Shown: piece after piece, positions 52,095 through 64,000 of the stretch
How the letters are laid out: every line of letters starts with the position of its first letter
How positions within the stretch are numbered: position 1 is the stretch's first letter
Program-made: the position numbers and the translations under genes
Assembly (NCBI RefSeq): GCF_005222915.1
Contig: NZ_STFX01000038.1
Span: 1-64,000, forward strand
DNA length: 64,000 nt
Origin: Rhizobium sp. FKL33
Lineage (GTDB): Bacteria; Pseudomonadota; Alphaproteobacteria; Rhizobiales; Rhizobiaceae
Reading direction: 5' to 3'
The notes under the pieces: generated by a model
Database searches by the model: none
What the model was told of the DNA's origin: nothing
Seen by the model: only the letters and a program-made list of their open reading frames with translations

Positions 52095-53273
52095 ATGATG
52101 CGACCACGCGGTAGATGTATTACCGAATTGCGCCGCCTGCTGAAAAACAAGCGCGGCAATTTCACTATTATGAGCGCCCTGATCCTGCCGGTCGGGCTCG
52201 GCGCTGCGGGCCTTGCGATCGACGCGTCGCAATTGATCGCCAACAAGAACGCTCTTCAGGCGGCGGCCGATGCGGCGGCGCTCGCTACAGCCTCCGCTCT
52301 CGCCAAACAGACGATCACCACTGAGCAGGCCGAGGCTTTCGCGGTGGACTTCGTCAAGGGCCAGATGTCGAATCAGGCCAGTGTCGATGAAGCAGAAGAA
52401 GAAAATAGCGACTTCGACTTATCCTCCTGCACGCATGTGGACGCAACGGAGACGACGACGGTCGGCACGGCGAAGAAATACAACGTCACGGTCACCACCT
52501 GCTACGACGTCGACTATTCGGCGCTATCGAACTTCCTCGGACAAGACGGCGGCCGGATCACCGTCAGCGCCTCGACCATGTCGACCACCGAAAGCAAGAA
52601 CGCGCTGTCGATGTATCTGGTGCTCGACCGCTCGGGCTCGATGGCGGAATACACCAACACCGTCTCCGGCACCTATACCTGCCGCTATGGCCGGCGCACC
52701 TATACCTGCTACACCTATTACGACAAGATCACCGCGCTGCGGAACGCCGCAAACAGCCTGATGAGCCAACTGGCGAGCGCAGACCCCGATACGGTGCTGG
52801 TGCGCACGGCGGCGGTGTCCTACAATTCGTCCATGCAGACGCCAGTCAATCTGGCCTGGGGCGAAAACCACACCAAGACCTATATCAACGCGCTGACCGC
52901 CACCGGCGGCACGGATTCCAGCGCAGCCTTCAAGACCGCCTATCAGGCGCTGAACGCCTCGACCGAAGACGCGGCGCACGCCAATGTAAACGGTCAGACG
53001 CCCTCCAAGTTCATCGTGTTCATGACCGACGGCGACAACAACTACACCTCGGCCGACACCACCACCAAACAATGGTGCGACGCCGCCCGAACCGCCGGGA
53101 TCGAGGTCTATTCCGTCGCCTTCATGGCCCCGGATCGCGGCAAGGCCTTGCTCAATTATTGCGCCACCACCAGCGCACATTATTTCGCCGCCGAAGACGC
53201 CGACGACCTCAACGCCGCCTTCGAATATATCGGCGAACGCGCCACCGAAACGGCCACGCGGCTCACTCAGTAA
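52095..53273 (+). CDS. TadG-like pilus assembly protein with vWA domain
   Basis: The 392-aa protein has the TadE/TadG N-terminus (RRLLKNKRGNFTIMSALILPVGLGAAGLAIDASQLIANKNALQAAADAAALATASAL): a cytoplasmic positive patch, one membrane helix and an A-rich periplasmic helix. A von Willebrand A domain follows (about 170-385) with the MIDAS motif DRSGSMAE and FMTDGDNN. A Cys/Tyr/Thr-rich insertion (CRYGRRTYTCYTYYD) sits just after MIDAS and could be disulfide-bonded. It is an orphan: no other tad genes are in the window. A strong terminator follows. Confidence 0.85.
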   Translation: MMRPRGRCITELRRLLKNKRGNFTIMSALILPVGLGAAGLAIDASQLIANKNALQAAADAAALATASALAKQTITTEQAEAFAVDFVKGQMSNQASVDEAEEENSDFDLSSCTHVDATETTTVGTAKKYNVTVTTCYDVDYSALSNFLGQDGGRITVSASTMSTTESKNALSMYLVLDRSGSMAEYTNTVSGTYTCRYGRRTYTCYTYYDKITALRNAANSLMSQLASADPDTVLVRTAAVSYNSSMQTPVNLAWGENHTKTYINALTATGGTDSSAAFKTAYQALNASTEDAAHANVNGQTPSKFIVFMTDGDNNYTSADTTTKQWCDAARTAGIEVYSVAFMAPDRGKALLNYCATTSAHYFAAEDADDLNAAFEYIGERATETATRLTQ

Positions 53274-53305
53274 GCCTCTTTTCTTTTGCCTGCCCGCACG
53301 ACTTG

Positions 53306-53333
53306 CCGCCGGCCCCGCGCCGGCGGTTTTTTT
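53306..53333 (+). terminator. Intrinsic terminator after the TadG-like gene
   Basis: CCGCCGGC (53306-53313) pairs with GCCGGCGG (53319-53326), followed by seven T residues. Confidence 0.9.
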
Positions 53334-53588
53334 GTTTGTCGATCAACAGTTGATCTTGTCGTCGCGGAATGCCTATTATCGGCAAAACAACAAAGATGTT
53401 CGGCGGGGACAGACCGGCATCGCAGAGGGGAAACGCCAGATTGGGCAGGGTCGCATTGACACCAAAGAATGCCAGGCCGAGGGGGATTTTCGCACATCAT
53501 GATCCCGGTCAGCACATCGTCCCGTCACCTTCGATGCGCATAACGGCTGCATCGACATCTCCAATTCGGTAGCGACATCGAGAAGACC
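53334..53588. other. Region upstream of the glycogen operon
   Basis: No gene is seen here. It holds a perfect 15-base palindrome, GATCAACAGTTGATC, at 53341-53355. The remainder is probably the promoter and leader of the glgP operon; no consensus promoter is clear enough to call. Confidence 0.4.
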
Positions 53589-56054
53589 ATGACCACAAAC
53601 ACCGAGACGTCCGAAATCCCCTTTCCGTCGCCGCGCCCGACCGATCCCGAGGCGCTCGCCAAGGACATCGTCGAACGCCTGACCTACCGAATCGGCAAGG
53701 ATGTGAAGGTCGCCAAGCCGCATGACTGGCTGACCGCCGCCATCCTGGTGATTCGCGACCGCATCATCGACCGCTGGATGGCCTCGACCCGCCAGACCTA
53801 CGAATCCGGCGGCAAGCGCGTCTATTATCTCTCGCTGGAATTCCTCATCGGCCGCCTGATGCGCGACGCCGTGTCCAATCTCGGCCTGATGGAAGAATTG
53901 CGCGACGCGCTGAAGACGCTCGGCGTCGAAATCGACCTCGTCGCGGCGCTGGAGCCGGATGCGGCGCTCGGAAACGGCGGCCTCGGCCGTCTCGCCGCCT
54001 GCTTCATGGAATCCATGGCCACCACCGATGTTCCGGCCTATGGCTACGGCATCCGCTATGTGCACGGCCTCTTCCGCCAGCAGATCGCCGACGGCTGGCA
54101 GGTGGAACTGCCCGAATCCTGGCTCGCCCATGGCAATCCCTGGGAGTTCGAACGCCGCGAAAGCGCCTATGAAGTCGGCTTCGGCGGACAGGTCGAATCC
54201 GTCCTCGCCCCCGATGGCGACGCCCGTTACGTCTGGAAGCCCGCCGAGCGCGTGATTGCGGTCGCCTGCGACACGCCGATCGTCGGCTGGCGCGGCAAGC
54301 GCGTCAACACGCTCCGCCTCTGGACGGCGCAACCGATCGACCCGATCCTGCTCGACGCCTTCAACGCCGGCGACCATATCGGCGCGCTGCGCGAGAGCAA
54401 CAAGGCGGAAAGCCTCGCCCGCGTGCTCTATCCCGCCGACGCCACGCCAGCCGGTCAGGAACTGCGCCTGCGCCAGGAGTTTTTCTTCTCATCGGCCTCG
54501 CTGCAGGACATTCTTCGCCGCCATCGCCAGAAGTTCAACACCTTCGACAATCTGCCGGACAAGGTGTCGATCCAGTTGAACGACACGCATCCGGCCGTTT
54601 CCGTCGCCGAACTGATGCGTCTGCTCTGCGATGTGCATGGCTACGAATTCAACGCCGCCTGGGATCTGGTGCGCAAGACCATCTCCTACACCAACCACAC
54701 GCTCCTGCCGGAGGCGCTGGAGACCTGGCCGGTGCCGCTGTTCGAGCGCCTGCTGCCACGCCATATGCAGATCATCTACGGCATCAACGCCAAGATTCTT
54801 CTGGAAGCCCGCAAGGAAAAGAACTTCACCGACACCCAGATCCGCTCGATCTCGCTGATCGACGAAGGCGGCGAACGTCGCGTGCGCATGGGCAACCTGG
54901 CCTTTGTCGGCTCTCATTCGATCAACGGCGTCTCGGCGCTGCACACCGACCTCATGAAGGTCACGGTGTTTTCGGATCTGCACAAGCTCTATCCCGAGCG
55001 CATCAACAACAAGACCAACGGCATCACGCCGCGCCGCTGGCTGCAGCAGTGCAATCCCGGCCTGACCGGTCTGCTGCGCGAGACGATCGGCGACAAATTC
55101 CTCGACGAAACCGACGCGTTGCAGGATCTCAACAAATTCGCCGACGACGCCGAGTTCCAGAAGAAGTTCGCTGCGGTCAAGCGCGACAACAAGGCCCGTC
55201 TCGCCCAGTTGATCCAGAGCCGCATGGGCCTGAAGATCGATCCGTCGGCGATGTTCGACATCCAGGCCAAGCGCATTCACGAATACAAGCGCCAGCTTCT
55301 CAACATCATCGAGGCGGTGGCGCTGTACGATCAGATGCGTTCGCGTCCCGAACTTGACTGGGTGCCGCGCGTGAAGATCTTCGCCGGCAAGGCGGCGCCG
55401 AGCTATCACAACGCCAAGCTGATCATCAAGCTGATCAACGACGTCGCCCGCGTCGTCAATTCCGATCCGGCCGTGCGCGGCCTGCTCAAGGTCGTCTTCG
55501 TGCCGAACTACAACGTCTCGCTCGCCGAGATGCTGGTGCCGGCCGCCGATCTCTCCGAACAGATCTCGACCGCGGGCATGGAAGCCTCGGGCACCGGCAA
55601 TATGAAGTTCGCCCTCAATGGGGCGCTGACCATCGGCACGCTCGACGGCGCCAATGTGGAAATGCGCGACTGCGTCGGCCCCGAAAACATCAAGATCTTC
55701 GGCCTGACCGCCGAGGAAGTGTCCAAGGCGCGCGCCGACGGCCACAATCCGCGCGCGCTCATCGAAGGCTCGCGCGAACTGTCGCAGGCGCTGCACGCCA
55801 TTTCCTCCGGCGTCTTCTCGCCGGATGATCCCGGCCGCTTCGCAAGCCTGGTGGAAGGCCTCTATCAGCATGACTGGTTCATGGTCGCCGGCGATTTCGA
55901 CGCCTATGCGGCGGCCCAGCGCGACATGGACCAGCTCTGGACGGACGAAGCCGCCTGGTTCTCCACGGCGATCAAGAACACCGCCCGCATGGGATGGTTC
56001 TCGTCGGATCGCACGATCCGGCAATATGCAAAGGAAATCTGGAGGGCGGGATGA
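53589..56054 (+). CDS. glgP: Glycogen phosphorylase
   Basis: This 821-aa GT35 phosphorylase releases glucose-1-phosphate from glycogen. Hallmarks include YYLSLEFLIGRLMRDA, ALGNGGLGRLAACFMES, QLNDTHPAVSVAELMR, the HEYKRQLLN block and the PLP-binding EASGTGNMKFALNGALTIGTLDGANVE. Length is normal. It is the first gene of glgP-glgB-glgC-glgA-pgm and overlaps glgB by four bases. Confidence 0.97.
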   Translation: MTTNTETSEIPFPSPRPTDPEALAKDIVERLTYRIGKDVKVAKPHDWLTAAILVIRDRIIDRWMASTRQTYESGGKRVYYLSLEFLIGRLMRDAVSNLGLMEELRDALKTLGVEIDLVAALEPDAALGNGGLGRLAACFMESMATTDVPAYGYGIRYVHGLFRQQIADGWQVELPESWLAHGNPWEFERRESAYEVGFGGQVESVLAPDGDARYVWKPAERVIAVACDTPIVGWRGKRVNTLRLWTAQPIDPILLDAFNAGDHIGALRESNKAESLARVLYPADATPAGQELRLRQEFFFSSASLQDILRRHRQKFNTFDNLPDKVSIQLNDTHPAVSVAELMRLLCDVHGYEFNAAWDLVRKTISYTNHTLLPEALETWPVPLFERLLPRHMQIIYGINAKILLEARKEKNFTDTQIRSISLIDEGGERRVRMGNLAFVGSHSINGVSALHTDLMKVTVFSDLHKLYPERINNKTNGITPRRWLQQCNPGLTGLLRETIGDKFLDETDALQDLNKFADDAEFQKKFAAVKRDNKARLAQLIQSRMGLKIDPSAMFDIQAKRIHEYKRQLLNIIEAVALYDQMRSRPELDWVPRVKIFAGKAAPSYHNAKLIIKLINDVARVVNSDPAVRGLLKVVFVPNYNVSLAEMLVPAADLSEQISTAGMEASGTGNMKFALNGALTIGTLDGANVEMRDCVGPENIKIFGLTAEEVSKARADGHNPRALIEGSRELSQALHAISSGVFSPDDPGRFASLVEGLYQHDWFMVAGDFDAYAAAQRDMDQLWTDEAAWFSTAIKNTARMGWFSSDRTIRQYAKEIWRAG

Positions 56055-58360
56055 GCCAAAAGGCAGGAACGGCCGGACGCAAGACAGGTTCAGGGGGAGG
56101 AGTTGCGAACGACCGGGCCATGCCCGAAGCCTCAGCGGAGGCGGGCGCAAACGCGCCTTCCGCCGAGCGCCCGAAGGACAACAGGGACTTCCGCATTTTC
56201 AATGAGGAAGTCGCCGCCATCGTCAACGGCGTGCACGCCAACCCCTTCGCCGTGCTGGGCGTGCACGAATTCGGCAAGCAGTTCATCGCCCGGACGTTCA
56301 TTCCGGGCGCCGAAAGCGTGATCGCCTATACGCTCGCAGGCGATGTGGCGGGAGAAATTCCGCGCCGCGATCCGGCCGGTTTCTTCGAAGGCCCCGTCTC
56401 GATCAAGAGCCGGCAGCCGCTGCGCTATCACGCGCAGAACGCGCTCGGTTCCTGGGATGTCGTCGATCCCTACGGCTTCGGCCCGGTGCTCGGCCCGCTC
56501 GACGATTTCTATCTGCGCGAAGGCTCGCATCAGCGGCTGTTCGATCGCCTCGGCGCGCATCCGCTTCGCCATGAAGGGGCCGACGGCTTTCATTTCGCCG
56601 TCTGGGCGCCGAATGCCGCTCGCGTCTCCGTGGTCGGCAATTTCAACAGCTGGGACGGCCGCCGCCATGTGATGCGGCACCGCTCCGACACCGGCGTCTG
56701 GGAAATCTTCATTCCCGGCATCGGCGCGGGCGAAACCTACAAGTTCGAAATCCTCGCCAAGGACGGCGCGCTTCTGCCGCTGAAGGCGGACCCTTTCGCC
56801 CGGCGCTCCGAACTCCGTCCGAAGAACGCCTCGGTGACGACCGGTGAAATGGCGCATGATTGGCAGGATGCGGCCCATCGCGCCTGGTGGTCCAGCATCG
56901 ACGCCCGCCGCCAGCCGATCTCGATCTATGAGGTCCACGCCGCCTCCTGGCGTCGCAAGGCCGACAACGAGATGATGAGCTGGGATGAACTCGGCGACAC
57001 GCTCATCCCCTATTGCGTCGAAATGGGCTTCACCCATATCGAATTCCTGCCGGTCACCGAACATCCCTTCGATCCGTCCTGGGGCTACCAGACCACGGGC
57101 CTGTTTTCGCCCTCCGCCCGCTTCGGCGAACCGGAAGGCTTCGCGCGCTTCGTAGACGGCGCGCATAAAGCCGGCGTCAGCATCATTCTCGACTGGGTGC
57201 CGGCGCATTTTCCGACCGACGAATTCGGCCTGCGCAATTTCGACGGCACGGCGCTTTACGAACATGCCGACCCCAGACAGGGCTTCCACCCCGACTGGAA
57301 CACCGCGATCTACAATTTCGGACGGACGGAAGTGGCGAGCTTCCTCGTCAACTCGGCGCTCTACTGGGCGGAGAAATTCCATATCGACGGGCTCCGCGTC
57401 GATGCGGTCGCGTCGATGCTCTATCTCGATTATTCCCGCAAGGACGGCGAATGGGTGCCCAACAAATATGGCGGGCGCGAAAATCTCGAAGCCGTGCAGT
57501 TCCTGCAGGAGATGAACAAGCAGCTCTACGGCTCGCATAACGGCATCATCACCATTGCCGAGGAATCCACTTCCTGGCCGAAAGTCTCCGCTCCCGTGCA
57601 CGACGGCGGCCTGGGCTTCGGCTTCAAGTGGAACATGGGCTTCATGCATGACACGCTGCAATATCTGGCGCGCGATCCGGTGCATCGAAAGCACCACCAC
57701 AACGAGCTGACCTTCGGCCTGCTCTACGCTTTCTCGGAAAACTTCGTGCTGCCGCTCAGCCATGACGAGGTGGTGCATGGCAAAGGCTCGCTGATCGCCA
57801 AGATGGCGGGCGACGACTGGCAGAAATTCGCCAATCTGCGCGCCTATTACGCCTTCATGTGGGGCTATCCCGGCAAGAAGCTATTGTTCATGGGTCAGGA
57901 ATTCGCGCAATGGAGCGAATGGTCCGAAGCCCGCGGACTGGATTGGGGCCTTCTCGATTATCCCAACCACGCCGGAATGCGGGATCTCGTGCGTGATCTG
58001 AACCATCTCTACAAGGACAAGCCCGCGTTGCACGCTCGGGATTGCGAGCCGGAAGGCTTCGAATGGCTGATGGCCGACGCGCATGAACATTCGGTCTATG
58101 TCTGGCTGCGAAAGGCGCCGGGCGAAAAACCGATCGCGGTCATCACCAATTTTACGCCGGTAGTCCGGGAGAACTACCGGATCCCGCTGCCTGAAACGGG
58201 CACGTGGCGGGAGATCATGAATACCGATTCCGAAGTCTATGGCGGCTCCGGCATCGGCAATATGGGCGCGGTCGAGGCCGGGCCCGGGGAACTCGGACGG
58301 GCTGCGGCGCATTGCACGCTCCCGCCGCTGGCCACGCTGTGGCTGGAATTGGCAGACTGA
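56051..58360 (+). CDS. glgB: 1,4-alpha-glucan branching enzyme
   Basis: This 769-aa GH13 enzyme makes the alpha-1,6 branches of glycogen. An N-terminal extension of about 35 Gly/Ala-rich residues precedes the N1 domain and CBM48 (HFAVWAPNAARVSVVGNFNSWDGR). The catalytic barrel has HIEFLPVTEHPFDPSWGYQ, the nucleophile Asp in GLRVDAVASMLYLDYSR, IAEESTSWP and LPLSHDEVVHGKGSL. ATG at 56051 overlaps the glgP stop (ATGA) and has GGAGGGCGGG upstream. Confidence 0.97.
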   Translation: MSQKAGTAGRKTGSGGGVANDRAMPEASAEAGANAPSAERPKDNRDFRIFNEEVAAIVNGVHANPFAVLGVHEFGKQFIARTFIPGAESVIAYTLAGDVAGEIPRRDPAGFFEGPVSIKSRQPLRYHAQNALGSWDVVDPYGFGPVLGPLDDFYLREGSHQRLFDRLGAHPLRHEGADGFHFAVWAPNAARVSVVGNFNSWDGRRHVMRHRSDTGVWEIFIPGIGAGETYKFEILAKDGALLPLKADPFARRSELRPKNASVTTGEMAHDWQDAAHRAWWSSIDARRQPISIYEVHAASWRRKADNEMMSWDELGDTLIPYCVEMGFTHIEFLPVTEHPFDPSWGYQTTGLFSPSARFGEPEGFARFVDGAHKAGVSIILDWVPAHFPTDEFGLRNFDGTALYEHADPRQGFHPDWNTAIYNFGRTEVASFLVNSALYWAEKFHIDGLRVDAVASMLYLDYSRKDGEWVPNKYGGRENLEAVQFLQEMNKQLYGSHNGIITIAEESTSWPKVSAPVHDGGLGFGFKWNMGFMHDTLQYLARDPVHRKHHHNELTFGLLYAFSENFVLPLSHDEVVHGKGSLIAKMAGDDWQKFANLRAYYAFMWGYPGKKLLFMGQEFAQWSEWSEARGLDWGLLDYPNHAGMRDLVRDLNHLYKDKPALHARDCEPEGFEWLMADAHEHSVYVWLRKAPGEKPIAVITNFTPVVRENYRIPLPETGTWREIMNTDSEVYGGSGIGNMGAVEAGPGELGRAAAHCTLPPLATLWLELAD

Positions 58361-58384
58361 CGAAATAATACGGGAGGACTTCAA

Positions 58385-59644
58385 ATGGCGGAAAAACGCA
58401 TTCAACCCCTGGCGCGCGACGCCATGGCCTATGTTCTCGCCGGCGGCCGCGGCAGCCGGCTCAAGGAATTGACCGACCGGCGCGCCAAGCCCGCCGTCTA
58501 TTTCGGCGGCAAGACCCGCATCATCGACTTCGCTTTGTCCAACGCGCTGAATTCCGGTATCCGCCGCATCGGCGTCGCCACCCAGTACAAGGCGCATTCG
58601 CTCATCCGCCACCTGCAGCGCGGCTGGGACTTCTTCCGTCCCGAGCGAAACGAGAGCTTCGACATCCTGCCCGCCTCCCAGCGCGTCTCCGAGACGCAAT
58701 GGTATGAAGGCACCGCCGATGCGGTCTATCAGAACATCGACATCATCGAGCCCTATAACCCGGAATATATGGTCATCCTGGCTGGCGACCACATCTACAA
58801 GATGGACTATGAGCTGATGCTGCGCCAGCACGTCAATTCCGGCGCCGACGTTACCATCGGCTGCCTGGAAGTGCCGCGCATGGAGGCCACCGGCTTCGGC
58901 GTCATGCATGTCGACGACAAGGACGTGATCATCGACTTCATCGAAAAGCCCGCCGATCCGCCCGGCATCCCCGGCAACGAGGAATTCGCGCTGGCCTCGA
59001 TGGGCATCTATGTCTTCCACACCAAGTTCCTGATGGATCTCCTGCGCCGCGACGCCGCCGATCCCAATTCCAGCCGCGATTTCGGCAAGGACCTGATCCC
59101 CTACATCGTCAAGAACGGCAAGGCCGTGGCCCATCGCTTCGCCGAATCCTGCGTGCGCGCCGAGACCGAGACGCATGCCTATTGGCGCGACGTGGGAACG
59201 GTGGACGCCTATTGGCAGGCCAATATCGACCTGACCGACATCGTCCCCGAACTCGATCTCTATGACGGCAACTGGCCGATCTGGACCTATGCCGAGATCA
59301 CCCCGCCGGCAAAATTCGTCCATGACGAAGAAGGACGCCGCGGCGCCGCCGTCTCCTCGCTGATTTCCGGAAACTGCATCGTCTCCGGCGCGTCGATCAA
59401 CCGCACGCTGCTGTTCACCGGCTGCCGGGTGAATTCCTACTCGCATCTCGACCACGCCGTGGTGCTGCCCGAGGTCACCGTGCATCGCAATGCGCGGCTG
59501 AAGAACTGCGTCGTCGATCGCGGCGTGATCATTCCTGACGGCCTCGTCGTCGGCGAAGATCCCGAACTCGACGCCCGCCGCTTCCGCCGCACCGAAAGCG
59601 GCATCTGCCTGATCACCCAGGCGATGATCGACCGACTTGGCTGA
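58385..59644 (+). CDS. glgC: Glucose-1-phosphate adenylyltransferase
   Basis: The 419-aa enzyme makes ADP-glucose, the committed step of glycogen synthesis. The N-terminal nucleotidyltransferase has [28 protein letters not shown], the family's [17 protein letters not shown] block, and FIEKPADPP. The C-terminal part is a left-handed beta helix. It lies 24 bp after glgB and 7 bp before glgA. Regulation by fructose-6-phosphate and pyruvate is known for Agrobacterium-type enzymes and likely here. Confidence 0.97.
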   Translation: MAEKRIQPLARDAMAYVLAGGRGSRLKELTDRRAKPAVYFGGKTRIIDFALSNALNSGIRRIGVATQYKAHSLIRHLQRGWDFFRPERNESFDILPASQRVSETQWYEGTADAVYQNIDIIEPYNPEYMVILAGDHIYKMDYELMLRQHVNSGADVTIGCLEVPRMEATGFGVMHVDDKDVIIDFIEKPADPPGIPGNEEFALASMGIYVFHTKFLMDLLRRDAADPNSSRDFGKDLIPYIVKNGKAVAHRFAESCVRAETETHAYWRDVGTVDAYWQANIDLTDIVPELDLYDGNWPIWTYAEITPPAKFVHDEEGRRGAAVSSLISGNCIVSGASINRTLLFTGCRVNSYSHLDHAVVLPEVTVHRNARLKNCVVDRGVIIPDGLVVGEDPELDARRFRRTESGICLITQAMIDRLG

Positions 59645-59651
59645 GGCGCAG

Positions 59652-62731
<3,080 letters not shown>

Positions 62732-62751
62732 GGCCACGTTTAAATCCCAAT

Positions 62752-62780
62752 ATTGAGGGGCGCTGAATGCGCCCCTCAAT
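62752..62780. terminator. Hairpin after the glycogen operon
   Basis: A perfect 12-base stem (ATTGAGGGGCGC with GCGCCCCTCAAT) encloses TGAAT, 21 bp after pgm. No T run follows, so it may be a weak or Rho-assisted terminator. Confidence 0.6.
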
Positions 62781-62835
62781 TAGCGCAAACTAAACGATCT
62801 CCATCTAAGATCCCTGCTCATTGATGGGGGAACGT

Positions 62836-63861
62836 ATGCAGGACGAAAGCGAAGCAACAAGCGCCGAGGAACTACGGCTTCAGGCGCTTGCCAGCTATTG
62901 CATCTTGGACACCGAGCAAGAGGCTCATTTTGGCAGGATCGTCGAGCTCGCGCGCGACATTTTCGACATGCCGATTTCACATATTTCCCTGATCGACCGG
63001 GACCGCCAATGGTTCAAGGCCGAAAGCGGCACGGCGCTTTGCCAGACCAACCGCGCGGATTCATTCTGTCGCTTGACGATCCAGGAGAAATCGACGCTGG
63101 TTTTTCGAGATCTGAGCCTCGATCCCCGAACGGCGTCGAACCCCTTCGTGACAGGGGACCCACATATGCGGTTCTATGCCGGCGCGCCGCTGATTTCGCC
63201 GGATGGTTTCGCGCTCGGCGCGCTCAGCGTGATGGACTACAAGACCCAGGAGTTCACCGAGGCCAATGCACGAGTGCTTGCAGGGCTTGCCGCAATCGTC
63301 ATGGACCAGATGGAGCTTCGCCTGCGCTCGAGCCTTGATTGGCTCACGGGCGCGGCCTCAAAAGGCGCATTCTACAGTTTCGCGCGCGAACTCATGTTGC
63401 CCAGCCCCGGCGCGAAACCCTTCGTGGCCCTCATTTCCTTCGATCTCGACCATTTCAAGCAGATCAACGACCGGCACGGACATCTCGTTGGCGATCAGGT
63501 TCTGACCCGCGTCACCCAGGCCTGCCGGCGGACGCTCCGAAACCGAGATGTGATCGCGCGGATGGGGGGCGAGGAATTCGCCGTCCTGCTGGAAGGCGCG
63601 ACGCCGCAGGTGGCCATGGCCGTGGCCGAACGCTTGCGCCAGGCGATCTCCGCCATCGATTTCGGCGATCTCGATGTCGATCTCACTGTCAGCGCCAGCT
63701 TCGGCGTCGCCATGGCCTCGGCTGCGACCGCCCATATCGACGATGTGCTGAACGAAGCCGACAAAGCCCTCTATCAGGCCAAGGCGGCAGGACGAAACCG
63801 CGTTCATTTCGCCGGCGACGACGGCCATATCCCGGACATCCGCGGCGTCAGCGCCGCCTGA
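62836..63861 (+). CDS. GAF-GGDEF diguanylate cyclase
   Basis: The 341-aa soluble protein has an N-terminal GAF domain (about 20-165, with LIDRDRQWFKAESG, FCRLTI, MRFYAGAPLISPDGFALGALSVMD) and a C-terminal GGDEF domain (about 175-325). The active motif is GGEEF, and RNRD exactly five residues before it forms an intact I-site. It should therefore make cyclic di-GMP with product inhibition. ATG at 62836 is chosen because GGGGGAAC is well placed. Confidence 0.9.
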   Translation: MQDESEATSAEELRLQALASYCILDTEQEAHFGRIVELARDIFDMPISHISLIDRDRQWFKAESGTALCQTNRADSFCRLTIQEKSTLVFRDLSLDPRTASNPFVTGDPHMRFYAGAPLISPDGFALGALSVMDYKTQEFTEANARVLAGLAAIVMDQMELRLRSSLDWLTGAASKGAFYSFARELMLPSPGAKPFVALISFDLDHFKQINDRHGHLVGDQVLTRVTQACRRTLRNRDVIARMGGEEFAVLLEGATPQVAMAVAERLRQAISAIDFGDLDVDLTVSASFGVAMASAATAHIDDVLNEADKALYQAKAAGRNRVHFAGDDGHIPDIRGVSAA

Positions 63862-63933
63862 AACCCTTAGCCTCTTGGCTAATGGCGAGCCATGGCCTCC
63901 TCTGCTAAATTCATGGTGGAGGAGGACCGCATC

Positions 63934-64000
63934 GTGCTGATCGCGCTGTTGTCGGACATACATGCCAATCGCGAAGCCTATGAAGCCTGTCTTGCGGCCG
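63934..64000 (+). CDS. Metallophosphoesterase, N-terminal part only
   Basis: From GTG at 63934, with GGAGGAGGA upstream, the frame encodes LIALLSDIHANREAYEACLAA and runs off the window. SDIHAN is the first metal motif of calcineurin-like phosphoesterases of the YfcE/diadenosine-tetraphosphatase type. An in-frame ATG at 63913 lacks a ribosome site. Confidence 0.7.
   Translation, partial: MLIALLSDIHANREAYEACLAA

Overview
The window is 64 kb of GC-rich DNA from an alphaproteobacterium, most likely of the Rhizobiales/Hyphomicrobiales. The evidence is a glgP-glgB-glgC-glgA-pgm operon of rhizobial layout, a BioR-type regulator with its TTATAGATAA operators, an EcfG/RpoE2-like sigma factor with matching GGAAC-N17-(C)GTT promoters, RIME-like intergenic palindromes and a TadG-like protein. 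The genus cannot be fixed from the sequence alone.

Layout. 1-583: tail of an IS630-like transposase and a DUF892 ferritin-like stress protein. 991-2997: a secreted double PRC-barrel protein and an SDR. 3169-5490: bioB, bioY and a bioR-like regulator, with two BioR boxes. 5556-7963: a stand-alone second glycogen synthase and a 3-methyladenine DNA glycosylase. 8194-11557: small stress-type proteins, a response regulator with a sigma-region-2-like tail, a decayed topoisomerase IB remnant and an EcfG-like sigma factor. At least eight promoter-like sites of the general stress response lie in the first 14 kb. 11597-13945: membrane-bound PQQ glucose dehydrogenase. 14017-15448: a nonsense-broken small gene, a membrane protein and a secreted trypsin-like protease.

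15489-16868 is the most unusual part. It is a compact 1.38-kb element with no transposase. Each end carries three copies of a 21-bp repeat, in inverted orientation between the two ends, and the element is bounded by a 5-bp target duplication that abuts the CCA end of a tRNA-Val(CAC) gene. Its only protein is an Abi_2/AbiF-like HEPN protein, and upstream of that gene lies a strongly structured region that looks like an abiF-type noncoding RNA.

17042-20281: an ammonium-transporter/PAS/GGDEF/EAL fusion. 20438-30335: polyamine uptake and catabolism, comprising an acetylpolyamine amidohydrolase, a potFIHA-like ABC transporter, an amidohydrolase, a gamma-glutamylpolyamine synthetase-like enzyme and a polyamine aminotransferase. 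30574-36481: a phosphodiesterase, two hydroxyacid oxidases, an amidinotransferase-fold hydrolase and an M20 amidohydrolase, followed by a divergent LysR regulator. 37641-45248: a second polyamine-type ABC transporter with a 2-ketoarginine decarboxylase-like ThDP enzyme, an agmatinase/guanidinobutyrase and a DMSP-lyase-like cupin. Together these suggest catabolism of arginine-derived guanidino compounds. 45360-51983: a three-gene transglutaminase / circularly permuted ATP-grasp / alpha-E cluster. 52095-53273: a TadG-like vWA protein. 53589-62731: the glycogen operon. 62836-64000: a GAF-GGDEF diguanylate cyclase and the start of a metallophosphoesterase.

Most of the window is ordinary chromosomal metabolism. 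The accessory signals are concentrated at 1-64, 8.2-11 kb, 14.0 kb, 15.5-16.9 kb and the palindromic repeats at 30.4, 39.9 and 43.4 kb.
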